Assembly: GCA_905178155.1 (NCBI GenBank)
Contig: CAJINV010000003.1
Location: 11,883,105 to 11,947,104, forward strand
DNA length: 64,000 nucleotides
Direction: 5' to 3'
Source of the DNA: Amoebophrya sp. A120
Lineage: Eukaryota > Sar > Dinophyceae > Syndiniales > Amoebophryaceae
This document shows, one piece after another, positions 11,655-23,100 of the stretch (within the stretch, counting starts at the first letter, position 1; each line of letters begins with the position of its first letter). Under the pieces are notes generated by a model that saw only the letters and a list, made by a program, of their open reading frames with translations, was not told the origin of the DNA and did no database searches. The position numbers and the translations under genes are program-made.

Positions 11655-12661
11655 TGCGACGTTGATGAACTGCAAGATGAAATTTGTAACGGAGTGGGTA
11701 GAAGTACGGCGCTCTTCTTCTACTAGCCACAGAACAAAATTTCTTTTCAACCAGAATTCGCCATGAACAGCACCGTTTTTGGTCTCCAAAGATTGTTGAT
11801 TGATGATGAGAGCCGTGAAAATTTTACGGCGCGTCATTGGGAACAAAGTTTCTATTAGGAAAATATGGAAAAAAGAGAACCAAAACTTTACCGAATCGAG
11901 ACAAATTAAGCTTTATTGTGCCATTTGCCGCTGGCGCTCGGGCTCGGTTGAGTACGAGCGTCGAGCCAAATGGAGCTACGCCTAATCAGTTCTATTCAAA
12001 TGAAAAAGCTAAATGTACCACTACCAAAGACGAATTTCAACAAATCACATGTAGCAGTTGTCAAGCTCCTTATTCAGAATAAACCACCAGATTTACTGCA
12101 GAGACTACAACACCCTGTAAAGCTTTTGGCCAAGCACAAATTTGAATTTGAATTTGTAGAGGTAGCGAGGACGCATCAAAGGAACTCAGAGACGACGGCG
12201 TCGGCGGCTGCGGGCGGAGTGGAAAGCGGGGCTGTTATTTTATTTCCTGTTGTCTCCAACCTCAATTCCGCAAGAGCGACCGAGCAGCAACGCAGTTTGC
12301 GAGGGCACAAGAAGGGAGAGATTGATGGTCGCGTCCAGAGTAAAGAAGTATGAAAAAAGCCAGAGAGTTGTGCTCCCGAGCGGAGTGGAGTGGAAAGCTC
12401 TGGAAGAATTGTCCAGTTTTTTCGTCCCGGCTTCAGGAGACGCGTTTCTGCTTCACATGCGTGTCCATGCTACTGTCGCGTTTCTGCTTCACATAAAATT
12501 CACATTCACGCTCAAATCGCGAATAGTCTGGCAAAGCGCAATCTTTTGATATCACAAAAATCATTGATGTTCTGGGGTAAGAGTAAGTGTAAGATTTTCT
12601 TGTGTCTGCGAAATTTATCTTGTTAAGTACTTAAATTGATAAAATCTGTGTCTCCGTTTCG
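11655..12661. other. Intergenic, nothing recognised
   Basis: About 1 kb between two + strand genes. It holds overlapping short ORFs around 11.8-12.6 kb without convincing coding character. TTGAATTTGAATTTG near 12140 is a short direct repeat. Confidence 0.5.
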
Positions 12662-15600
12662 ATGAGACCTTCAAAAGAACTTGAAAATTCCTTTGCAAAA
12701 GCGAAAAGATGTCTTCGTTCACCAGTACAGGTTGTTTTGAAAAAGCGAAGAGCACCATGCTGTTGCTTGCTATCCCGCCTCCTGTTCGGGACTCAACAAC
12801 TACTCGCATTGGTTATTTTCGGCGGAGTTTCAATTTGGATTTGCACATCTCCTGGCGTAATATCCGTAAGCGCAAGAAAAGCTGCTACCTCTTCGTCCGA
12901 CGGAGACGAGAGTTCTGCTATATCCAGCCTCGCGCGGATTCAGTTGGTGACAAAGGTGCAGAAAATTTTCCTCAACGGCACTCGACAAGCGCTGGAGACC
13001 CGGATTTTTCCGCCTCCCATGGTCAGGTTGGAAAATTCCGTGGAATTGCCGGTGTTAGAAAGTTTGATGGAGCTTGGGACTGACGAAGTTGGAGGAATAG
13101 ACTACCGAGATGTTGAAGATTTTGCGAACGAGAATCGACATTCGGCGGTCGATATTGATAACGCAAACCGGGGCACCACCAGCGGCTCCTCCTCCTCCTC
13201 TTCACACGAGCCGGCACAGCGTCCGGTTGTTATTTCATCCACCGAGCCAGCCGGTATCGCAGCTTTGGACATCGAGAACAAATTTGTCGCCCCGGAGACC
13301 GCACTGGTGGTCGTCGCCCCGTCGGAGGTTAAGTGTCGCTTGTTCGGAAACCCGCACTCGCCACACAAGGTGGGCTTCGAGTTCGAGGCCATGAAATCCT
13401 ACGGCAAGGAGGATTTTCTACAGTCGTTAGACGAAGAGATTTTCTTCTCGCCCATCACCGCAGCGAGTGCAGCGGCAGGACCTTCCGCGGGGGCGGGGAA
13501 CCACGCTGGTGCACGGGGGCCACTGGGAGGGCCCAACGTGGACGACCATGTGCAAGCGAATGCCGGTGCAGTCGAGGTGGCCGGGTCCTCAGCAACGGAA
13601 AAACTCGCGGAGGATGAAAGTAGGAATCTGCTCTACTTCAGAAGCATTGCACGACGACGAGACCAGCAGAACAATGGGGGCCAGGAGCAGGATCATGGCG
13701 CTGCTTCTCCTAGCGAAAGACCTCCCCTCCAGGGGGGCCGGAAAACGATAGATTGGCTAGATTATGTTTCCGATTTCCTCCCGGAATCGCCGGTGCTGTC
13801 GCTAACCACCTTCCACCAACTCCGGGCACTGACTACGGCTAAGGAGAACCACCGGCTACTGTCCCCCAAGCAGAAAGACGCAGCGAGAGAGGTTTTGTGC
13901 CAGGGTCGGCTAATGGATGCCGCGCATGGACCACGCCGGAAGAGCGGCAGTAGCAATTTCTTCGCAAATCTACTAGGCCCGCCGTCAAAGAACAGCAAGA
14001 GGACTACACCCCCGCCTCCACCTCCGCCCAACAAGTTCTCCCGACTTGGCAACTTTGCCTCCAACCTCTGCGCGAGCGACTGGTATCATTTGTCCCAGCA
14101 GTTCCTCCACCTGCCCGATTGCCCGGCGGATTTGTCCGCAAAGTTCCGACCAAAGGACAGCTCCGCCAGCATGTTCCGGCTCCCGATCAAGGGCTTGACC
14201 GACGCGTTTGAGGTCTTGCTGCAGCAGCTGAATGCCCGCCCGGATTTTGTGCAAGTGCACGGAATTCCGGTGATCAAGACGATCAGCTGCAGATTGTCCG
14301 GCGAGGATCGAGTCAGTTTTCTGAACGTGTTTGGCGACAACTTTCGCGGACATCAGTACGGTCCAGCTGGCAATTACGGGATGCACAGTAATAACCCTGA
14401 AGGAGCTGCTCCTTCACCCAATAGTCCCCACTATCAACCAGCGCAAAAGTCTGGGTCCACCTTCGAAGAGCTGGCCTCGCTCGAACTGCACGACTCGCTG
14501 CGGTGCGCCGCCGGTTGGTGGCTCTCAAAAGCGAAACTGGATTTTTTCCTCCGCCTACCCTTGTTCGCCGTGAATGAGAAGGGCGTAAAACAGTACACGA
14601 CGCGGAAGCGGGATCCCGGGTTGATGCAACAGTTGCGAAATAGTAAAGCTAGTACCGGCGCTGTTAAGCGAAAGAGTAAGAACGGAAAAGTGAACCGCCA
14701 TCCGGAGCTGTATTTCGAGGCACTAGAGAAGAAGCAGGGTGAAAATAAACAAGACCAGGATCAAAAGAATTCGAGCCCGGAATACAAGAACCTCGGGCCA
14801 CAAGCAGACGCGAACATTTTGAATCTCCGCCTGATCTATCAAATGCAAAAATGTCTGGGTCTGGAAGATTGCCAGGTTTGTGATGCAAATTTTGCATGAC
14901 CAATGACGCCTGTAATGCATGCCCTAGCATCCCGGATTTTTCGAAGGCTTTCTGATGCTCATTCCGCATGAGAAATGCCCTCCCCGTGTAGCACAAACTG
15001 GACGCCTTTTGCTAGTCATGCAATACAGATTTTTTTGGAAACCAAAGACAGCATCACAAGTTACCACCTTCCAGACCCAGACATTTTTACATTTGATATG
15101 ATCCCCCAAGCGCGGATCAAGGTCGACACGGGGTACAACTTTTTATCAAAAGGAAAAATCCCCCCTCCCCATATCGAAAACGAAATTTGTGATGCTGTAT
15201 TTGAGTACACAAATCAGGTTTGTATTGCAGAGAGGCATTGCGGCCAGATCCCCAGGCTAGCTGGGGGCGTATGGTTCTAGTTGTGCAGCATGGCAAGCGG
15301 CTCCCTTTTAGGCCTCACAGCATGACAAATCGCTTCCATAATGGGGCGGAAGCTTCTGCCCTTGTCTTCTTGCAAGACAAATGTCATTTGTGACCTCAAA
15401 TCAGCAACACAAATTTCCGGAAACGTACCTGTTCGATATGGGGAGGGGGGATTTTTCTCTTTGATACTTTTTAAACCGCGTCCACCGCGATCTCGTGCCG
15501 AACCTAGGCGAATTCATCGAAAAACCGATTTTGTTGGCGTTGAAGCATATCACACAGAAGAAAGCAGGCAGGTCATGTTTGTTGTCATGCAAAAACAAAT

Positions 15601-17738
15601 ACATCAGAGAAAAACCTGCGTTGCATATCCCAAACAGCATGCTATGGGGCCGCCCATGACAAGTTTTTCAGTGTGTTTATTTCTGCATATACAAGAAATA
15701 ATATGTCCTGCTAGCTCTTTTCTCTGGGATAAAGCAGACGGGATTGTTGTCTTCCGGTTCGAAGTTTGGTCTGTTTGACGCAAATTTGGATAAATTCGAG
15801 AACAAGGTGCAGCAAGCGGCGAAGGTAGCAAAGGGCAGGGAAGCGGAGGCGGACGGAGAAGATGATGGGGAAGAGGACGAAAGCGATGAGGATGTTGTAT
15901 CGCAGCTTTTCGGCGGGGGCGGGGGTCATGTGGGTGGCATCCAACAGCCGAGAAACACCAGAAATACGGGACAAGGAGCAGCAGCGTCTTCAAACGACAA
16001 AAGTCACACACTTGAGAGAAGAAGGGCCGCTGATGCATCTTCGCATCACGAGCTGATCTCCGCGTTTCTTTCTTCGGAATGGGAACACCACGCCCGCACG
16101 GAAGCTACCGCTTCCAAGGCCTGGTTTGTGCATGCGGGGACGACGAAAGAAGCCCCATCCGACCAAGACGCCGATGAAAAAAGAATGCCGGCGGGAAGTG
16201 ATGGTGAAGCGAACCAAAATGATGTCGACCCACAGGAAAATAAAGAGCAAGAAGACCAGGAACGATCTGAAAAGGAATCCCTCACCTCCGAGGACGTCTT
16301 CCTGATGACTGCCCACGAGCTCTTCCTTGAAGGCGCACCGAGACACCGGGTGACCTTCCCGCAGGTCGTTTTCGACGTGACGAAATGGCCGCGAACGGCG
16401 AGTCTGTTCTCTTTCGCGGTGACCTGCCGGGTGTTGACCTCACGAACCCCTGCCGCAGCGTTTTCATCGTCCGCGAGCCAGCAACCGCAGCACCCGCAGC
16501 CCAATCCCAACCAGCAACTCCCTCCCTGCGGGCTCGGGTTATTGGAATCGAGAGTAGAGCTGTGGCTCGTCACGGCGGACGTGGGGTCGGTCGGGGATAA
16601 GGCGAGAAAGGAGTCGGAGTACATGTTTACTTTGGTCCAAAAGTACCTCCAACTGTTACACCAGCACGAACACATCGAGTCGGAGGAGATGCAAGACGTC
16701 GAGGCGAGCCCGGTTGGGGCGCTGCGCACGGTTTTGGCCTCGACGTTTGGAAAGAGGAGAAAACGGATGAAAAAATTCCTGCAGAACGAGTTTGACTTTG
16801 CGGAGATCTTCGGAGGTGATGCGTACTCTTCTGGAGGGACTGGTGCCGGTACTGCACCGGAGCGGCAGGAGCAAAACGTTGCATCTCCAGATGAACACCT
16901 GCACTGGAACACCATCAAATCTTTCGACTTCTACAATGGGTTCAACACCATCAGCGTAGCGGAGAGGAAGTTCCAGGCGGAGTTGAATTTCGGGCTCGAC
17001 GAGATCCTGTCCTTCGTCTTGAAAACGGTGGAACTAGTCACGCCGGACGTGCCCCTGCCCTACGGAATCGAGCTCCACTTTCAAAAGGACGACTACATTT
17101 TGCGGTACGGGGGGAAAACGATCGACACGGGAAGGAGGCACTTGGGACTGGATAGGAACAACTACAGCCCTGATTATTTGCAGCGGATGGGGGTGATGGA
17201 CCACAGCAATAATTACCAGCAGAGAAGTTCTTCTTTTCACAACAAGAATGTCCGGACTGACGCGGAGATCGAGGATGAGTTGACGTTTTACCAGCACAGA
17301 CTCCGCATCAGCAACAAGGAGGTGCTGGCAAACATGCTGAAGCGAAGCGAGCTGTTGTTTGAGCTGCTAGATTTGCGCATCCCGGCGGTGATTTCCTGGA
17401 AGGGGATTTTAGACGTGGAATTGGTGATTGACATCCACGGGGTTTTGGTGAAACCAAATGAAGTTTTGCAAAGGAAGTTCTACGGGGGGAAAGAGGGAGG
17501 TGGAGAGAATAGTGGCGGAGGATCAACGGGGGCTAGAACTTCGTCAAGAACAACTACTTCTGCAGACGAGGAGAGGCTGGGAGTGTTGCAGTTTTTCCCG
17601 TGTGTGACTTTGAAGGAGATGAGCTTTTTGAACTGGGAGTTCATCAAGTCAACGATTCAGTCGATTGTCCACGGAGCCATTGAGAAGGCCATGGTGGGAG
17701 TGAATAGAAAATTACAACCGTTCTTCTTTCGGTATTGA
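12662..17738 (+). CDS. Unknown signal-anchored protein of 1,430 residues, four exons
   Basis: No family recognised. Exons: 12662-14836, 15104-15143, 15472-15547 and 15737-17738; together 1,431 codons including stop with no interruption. All three introns are introners with exact duplications. A hydrophobic stretch at about residues 37-65 (LLFGTQQLLALVIFGGVSIW) after a basic N-terminus looks like a signal anchor, so the bulk would be lumenal or extracellular. Between low-complexity acidic parts are folded-looking blocks: about 270-300, about 465-620 and two C-terminal blocks (around LDEILSFVLKTVELV and LFELLDLRIPAVISW). The protein ends LQPFFFRY. The spliced junction region reads NRVHRDLVPNLGEFIEKP, which no single unspliced frame shows. 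A lipid-binding tubular fold is possible but only a guess. Confidence 0.8.
14837..15103. mobile_element. Introner, family 1
   Basis: 267 bp. Ends TATCAAATGCAAAAATG and CATTTTTACATTTGATA. Exact duplication TGATC. Removal gives CTG ATC CCC CAA in frame. Confidence 0.9.
15144..15471. mobile_element. Introner, family 2, well preserved
   Basis: 328 bp. Left TATCAAAAGGAAAAATCCCC with CCATATCGAA inside; right TTCGATATGGGG to TTTTTCTCTTTGATA. Exact duplication CTTTT. GCATGACAA motif near 15319. Removal gives AAC TTT TTA AAC in frame. Confidence 0.9.
15548..15736. mobile_element. Introner, family 4 (short)
   Basis: 189 bp, the shortest element. Left TATCACACAGAAGAAAGCAG, right CTCTTTTCTCTGGGATA; arms share AGCAGG/CCTGCT. 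Exact duplication AAGCA. TTGTCATGC near 15581. Removal gives TTG AAG CAG ACG in frame. Confidence 0.85.
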
Positions 17739-18019
17739 GTGTATGATTTAATCATAAAGAACGAGTAGGCATACACATCGTGCATTTATTTTGCTTTCTT
17801 TTGAGCGTTGAGTTTCACCACATTTTCACTTTTCTGTCACTTGCTACGATAAATGGTTCACCTCGGATAGTTTTATCTGCCCTGCATGAATGGCGACAAT
17901 TCGCTCTGAATTCTGTTAAAAATGCCCGTTTTGCAAGTGTGATTCTGGTTTTGATTTTTGCTGCAAACGAAAGTCGTCTGCTTACATGAAAAGGCACAGC
18001 GAAAAAAAATCATTTCTGT
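17739..18019. other. Intergenic spacer, nothing recognised
   Basis: AT-rich spacer after a stop codon. It leads directly into the GC-rich island. Confidence 0.5.
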
Positions 18020-20174
18020 TTGAGTACTTTTGAGGAGTGCCGGAACTTGACTGAAAAGTTTGCTCTGTGGCTGCGTAGTTGTGTTGACGTGTGTTCTCGG
18101 TGCTCGGCTAGATCAGCGAGCCAGATGCCGCTGCCGCAGCTTTGCTGCAAATCCAGCTTTGCTGCAAATCCAGCTTTGCTGCAAATCTTTGGCCTCTGTT
18201 TTCTAGTCGCAGCGGGCCTAGAGCGCCGGCATTTGACACGTCGACCCTTGGCGGCGGCCCGCTTGCCGTGCGACGGAATGCGCCGCCGCCCGTGTGCCGG
18301 GCTGCGACGGTTACCACGCGCAGGCGATGGAGTGCTCGTGGAGGATTTTGAAGCGGGCCTGCTTTGATGGGAACCTGAAAGAGCCGGCCGGTCTGGAGGC
18401 GATGGCAAACATTGCAGACGCCAGCTACGCAATTGACCGCGCCGCAAATTCCCGGGAGCAGTTCTTCACCGTCCCGCCGGCCAAGTTGTTCGGTTGGCCC
18501 GCTGCGCTCCGCGGGGGGGGGGCGCGGCTTTCTATGGCCAGCGCCGCGCCCGGATCCGCCTCCCCCGATCGCTGTTCGGGGGGCCTCTCGCTCGTGCGCT
18601 CGGGGGGCCGGCGTGATCGAGGGGCCGGGGCGCTTGCGCTTGTTTTTCTTGCTGCGCGCGAGCTGAATCGGGCCAGAGCCCTCGTGGAGGGCGCCGCCCC
18701 TTCATAGGACCGGCGCGAAGCAGTTGGAGAAGCAACAGGAAAAAGAGGGCAAGCGCGAAGACACGCGCCTGCTGTTGCGACGTCGACCAAGGCCGCCGCC
18801 GTTCGTTCCCGCCTTGGGTGCGAAAAACCTAAAGGCTGGCCTCGCTGCGGTTCAAGTGCCGGAAGATCTGAATGACTTCTGCCCGTCCGTACCGGCGGGC
18901 TGCGCGCCTCGCAAACTTCTGGCATGCCTTAAAGTCGGCCCCGAGGACATTGAAGGCTTTGGCGGCGTTGCCGAAGCCGGCGCGGAAAGCGCAGGAGCGG
19001 AGCGTAGACCCCGCGCGGGTTGGGAAGTATTGCAAAGGCGGCGAAACTTTCGCGGTCCCAGTGCGGTCGGAAGTCAGCGAGCTTGGCCCCGCATGGCGGA
19101 GGAGGCCACTGCCAAAAAAGACCGACCGGCGCATGGGTGCGCGGCTAGAAAGATACAAGCGCGCGCAGGGGGCGGCGGGACGGCGCGAACCCGGTGCCGG
19201 ACCCAATCCCCCGAGGCTGCCACCTCCTTCAACTTGATGGGGGGCTGGCTCTGCCGGATTGATAGCGCAGCGGACCGCTGGGCTCGAAAGCGTGCGCGCC
19301 TGGAAGGCTATGGCGCGTCTTTCCGTTCCTCCTTCATCCCGTAGGGGGATCTCCGCCGCGCACGGCCGCCCTCCTTCGCGTCGCCGAAGTCGCCCGCCTC
19401 GAACTGGAAGCGGACCTCGCCCGCCTCGGGCGAGCCGAAGCGAGCCCGCCGCGAAAGATTCGACCTCCATCAAGGACGAGAGCGCCGACCACTCCGAGGC
19501 CAGCAGCGCAGCCCCGTACGGCGGGGCGGCGCGATGGCGCGGGCCCCCGCCAAAGAAGGCCCCGGCCCCCATGTGGCCCGCTTGCCGCCGCGCCCGCGGC
19601 GGCCCGCATCCCGGGGCGCCGGCCCCTTTCCGCGCCGGCCGCCGTTGCACGGGCGCCCTCCGCGCCCGTGCGGCCTTGCGGCGCGCCTGCTTCTCGGCGC
19701 CACCCATCGGGCCAGCGCGCCAGGTAGCCCACCGCCAGGCCGCCGCCCCGTTTTTGTCGGGGGCGCACGGCCTCCGCGAGCCCGGGAGGCATGAAGGCCC
19801 CCGGCGCCGGGGCGCGGGCCACATCGCGTGGCCGCTGGCCCTCGGCGCGCGGCTAGCGCCGGCTTTTTCGACCCGCGGCCGGCGGAAATTCGGCGCGCGT
19901 AGCGTACTTCCTTTGCGATGTGCGGCGGCACTTCCTCCGCGTATTTTCTGTGGTTGCGGCCATTTTCGTATTCGTGTTGCGCGCACTTGCTGTTTGGTTC
20001 CTTGCGGACCTCTTGTGTTCCCCGGATCCCTTTTGTTTCGTGATTTCTTTGGCATGCTGCAAAGATTTCGCTTTTTCGTCGCCCCGAAAGCAACCTAGCT
20101 GCATCGGTGCACCTCGCCAGCCCTTCGCGTTTGGCTTATTTCGCTTTCGGAGCCGGCGAACATAAATCTGGGTC
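18020..20174. other. GC-rich island 1, probably non-coding
   Basis: About 2 kb with sharply higher GC than the flanks, rich in GGCGC and CCGCC runs. Long ORFs exist in several frames on both strands at once (up to about 400 codons on the - strand), which is expected from few stop codons in GC-rich DNA. None resembles the codon use of neighbouring genes. It ends just before the ATG of the next gene and could hold its promoter or 5' leader. Confidence 0.55.
18136..18188. repeat. Three 17-bp tandem repeats
   Basis: CAGCTTTGCTGCAAATC is repeated three times head to tail at the start of the GC-rich island. Confidence 0.9.
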
Positions 20175-23100
20175 ATGGGGCTTTTCGGACGTCTCTCCAT
20201 CTTTCGTAGCTCGAAGGACAAGCCTGCCGACGGCTCGAAGGACCTCAGCGGCGTTGTTCCTGCGTCCAGTAGCACGGGTCCCCGACCCGCAAGTCCGACC
20301 GGCGATGCGACCTCGCCACCGGACCAGTCCGCTACCGGTGCAAAAACCGCAGCGGGGACCAGTGGCAAAAATGCTGCCACCGAGCCTCCGCCGTTCTGGA
20401 GAAGGCCGCAGTCCGAGCAAGACATTACTGTGGCAACAACTTCGAAGCAGCGCCAAGCCTTGTGTGATCTGCAGCAGCGCAGGTTCTTGTCGGCTGCAAG
20501 TGGCGGCGATTCCTTGGTAGAATCCAGGATAAGAAATGCCGCGGAGCAGCAAGGCCAGCAGGCTCAGAACGAGACAAGCCCACCTTTGCACCCGTTCCCA
20601 GCCAACGTGACCGCCTCTCTAACTCGCGTCGTTTCGCTCCCCACGGAGATTGCTCCTGCACGCGAACTCGTCGCACCGATTTCCCGACGGCTGGTTGTGG
20701 AGAGCCGGGAAAATTTGATTGCGGTACAACAGCAGGCAGTTGGGCAATCAAGTGGGAACAATCTTTTTCGAACACGAAGCGGAAGGACGCCTGCCACTAG
20801 CTCACGCGCGAACAAATCGCCATCTGCGTTTGGTTCCTATGCCCGGACGAGACGCGGCACTAGAAATCACCAGGATCACCAGAAGATCTTCAAGTTACAT
20901 GACGCTGGTGCAGCGGTTTCGGCCCTGGTGACGGTTAGTGACGACCAACACTTCCTGGTGGGAACGACGGATGGGAGGGTGCTCCTGTTTGACGCCGGGA
21001 GGAAGATTGCGGACTTGAGTTTGGCGTCCTCGAGTGGCGGTAGACAACGAGATAGGGCAACTACTGCGACGACTGTCCTATCGCCAGTCGAGCATCTTGC
21101 CGTGTCGCCGCCGTTTTCGTCGCGGCATGAAACTGAGACGTTGCCACCAGATGCGCCACATCAGCAAAGAGCTATCCCTGCCACTTCTTCCCGCTGGATC
21201 CTCGCAGTCACGAGAACCCCGAACACTGTAGAGCAGAAGCTGACCCTGCTACGCTGGGACAGCAATAGGAGAACCGGTTCAAATGAGGTTCAAATCCTTG
21301 CGGAAGTCACGCTCCTGGCCCCGCCGGCAATAAAGGGAGACGACGAGGTGGACGAGAAAGTTCCAATGCCGAATTCACAAAATATTGGAGCGGCAACTAC
21401 TATGTCGAGGAAGCAAAGCACTTTGCTGTACTACAAGCAATTTGGCCTCCTCACTACCATCGCTGCGACGACGGATCTCGTCGTCCTGGGCGGCAGGGAG
21501 TTTTTTGATTGTTTCCGGATATCCGGCAGCGGGTTTTTGAAACGAGAAGGGGCGATACTAGGTGGGGATTTCTTGGGCAAGACGGTGAGTGCGGCTCTGT
21601 CGAAAACCCGGGACAGCTGCCTCTGCTCCTGCGTGTTACACTGCAAATATTTCGAAGGCAGAACAAGCCACGTTCTCCTCGGGCTGCAATCCGGTGGGTT
21701 TTTGGAAGTTTGGCTGGAAAATGGACAGGAAGCAGTTGGAACGACGGCGGTGGGGGAAAGTAAAGTGGAATTTTCATTCTGGAGTAGCGCCCCGGCAACA
21801 GCAGATGATCCGGACGTGAACCAAGGCGCGCCCATAGTTGCGGTGCAGGCTGTGGAAATGATGAAGCCAAAAAATTCTTGCTGTGTTTTAACCTTAGACG
21901 CAACTGGCAGCATCTATTGTTGGCACCCGCAGCGGGCGGAAGCATTTTTGCTAGTGTCCGGCCAAGCGTGGATTCCTTCGGTCTTGACGGAGTTTCGGGA
22001 GGAATTGAGCAGCAATGTGCAAACTGCAAGAACTTCTGCATTACAACTGACAAGTGGCTCCGGTAGTAGCAGTTCCAACGCGCCGACTTCATCAGCGACC
22101 CGTCCAGCGTCGCGCGCGGCGATTTTTCTGCCCAAGAACAGCGCCGAGCCGATCGTCTCTGCACCAGCAGCCACTACTGCTGCATCTGCAACAACAGCGC
22201 ATCAACCGCAAGGACCGGCTGCTCATTTTGCGCTGGACCAGTTTCACTTCAGCCTCTGCCCCTTTGATCCGAAGAAGATGAAGCAAACGAGGCTGCGACT
22301 AGCGAGGGGATTGCGGAAATGTCTACGGAATGGGAAATTGGCGGACCTGCTGCAGAAAGCAAGTCAAGAAGTGTCGCAGCAGCTGCCAGAGGAAGGTGGC
22401 GATGGTGCTGCCATGCAGAATGCAACTGCAGGCACTTCTGCAGACATCAACAACTCAAAAAATCAAGCTGAAAGTGCGATCGGTGCAACTTTCTTAGCAC
22501 CTAGAGATCAACAAGACCAATCTGCAGAACTTTTCCTCGCAGTCCATTTCACGTGTTCTCACACGAGCGGCGCGAGCGCAAATTTCTCTGCCTCCGTGGC
22601 CGTAAGACAGAAATTGGAGGGGTTTCTGCTTGCAAGTGATACAAGTGGAAAGACAACTTCTGCTGCGCGATCGGGTGAAGCAGCTGCGTCTCACTCCCGA
22701 GCGACAGCAGGCTCCTTCGGACGAAGCGGACTAGACGCCAGTCGAGATTTGCTTCTTCAGACTGGTCAAGAGCAGTCGATATCCTCTCTACTCTCACCAA
22801 TTGACAACCCTGTCGTGGTGAAGCGGTTTGGGCTGAGGATCAACAACGGGATGTTCACGGAAGTAGAACAGCATCAGTTCGGTCGACAATCGTCGCCTAC
22901 TTTCCTCACCCCGTATCGCTTCGGTGGCTTGCTCTGTATCGAGCAAAATGCTGTGGTCATGCACAGTTTGCTGGATGTAACATCGGAAACATCTTCATCT
23001 CTAGTACAACGCAGATTCGTCGAAGAGGAACATGAAATGCAGCACGGGAGTATAGCCAATGCTTCCAGGACGCTCTTCTGGATCGACAATGTGATGAGCC

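Noticed and set aside
18829-20055. 408-codon open frame on the - strand in GC-rich island 1
   Set aside because: Overlapping long frames exist in several phases on both strands here; the sequence is simply poor in stop codons, and the peptide is Arg/Ala/Pro-rich without any motif.
20175-20225. N-myristoylation signal (MGLFGRLS) on the WD-like protein
   Set aside because: Gly2 is present but position 6 is Arg where Ser or Thr is usual, so support is too weak.
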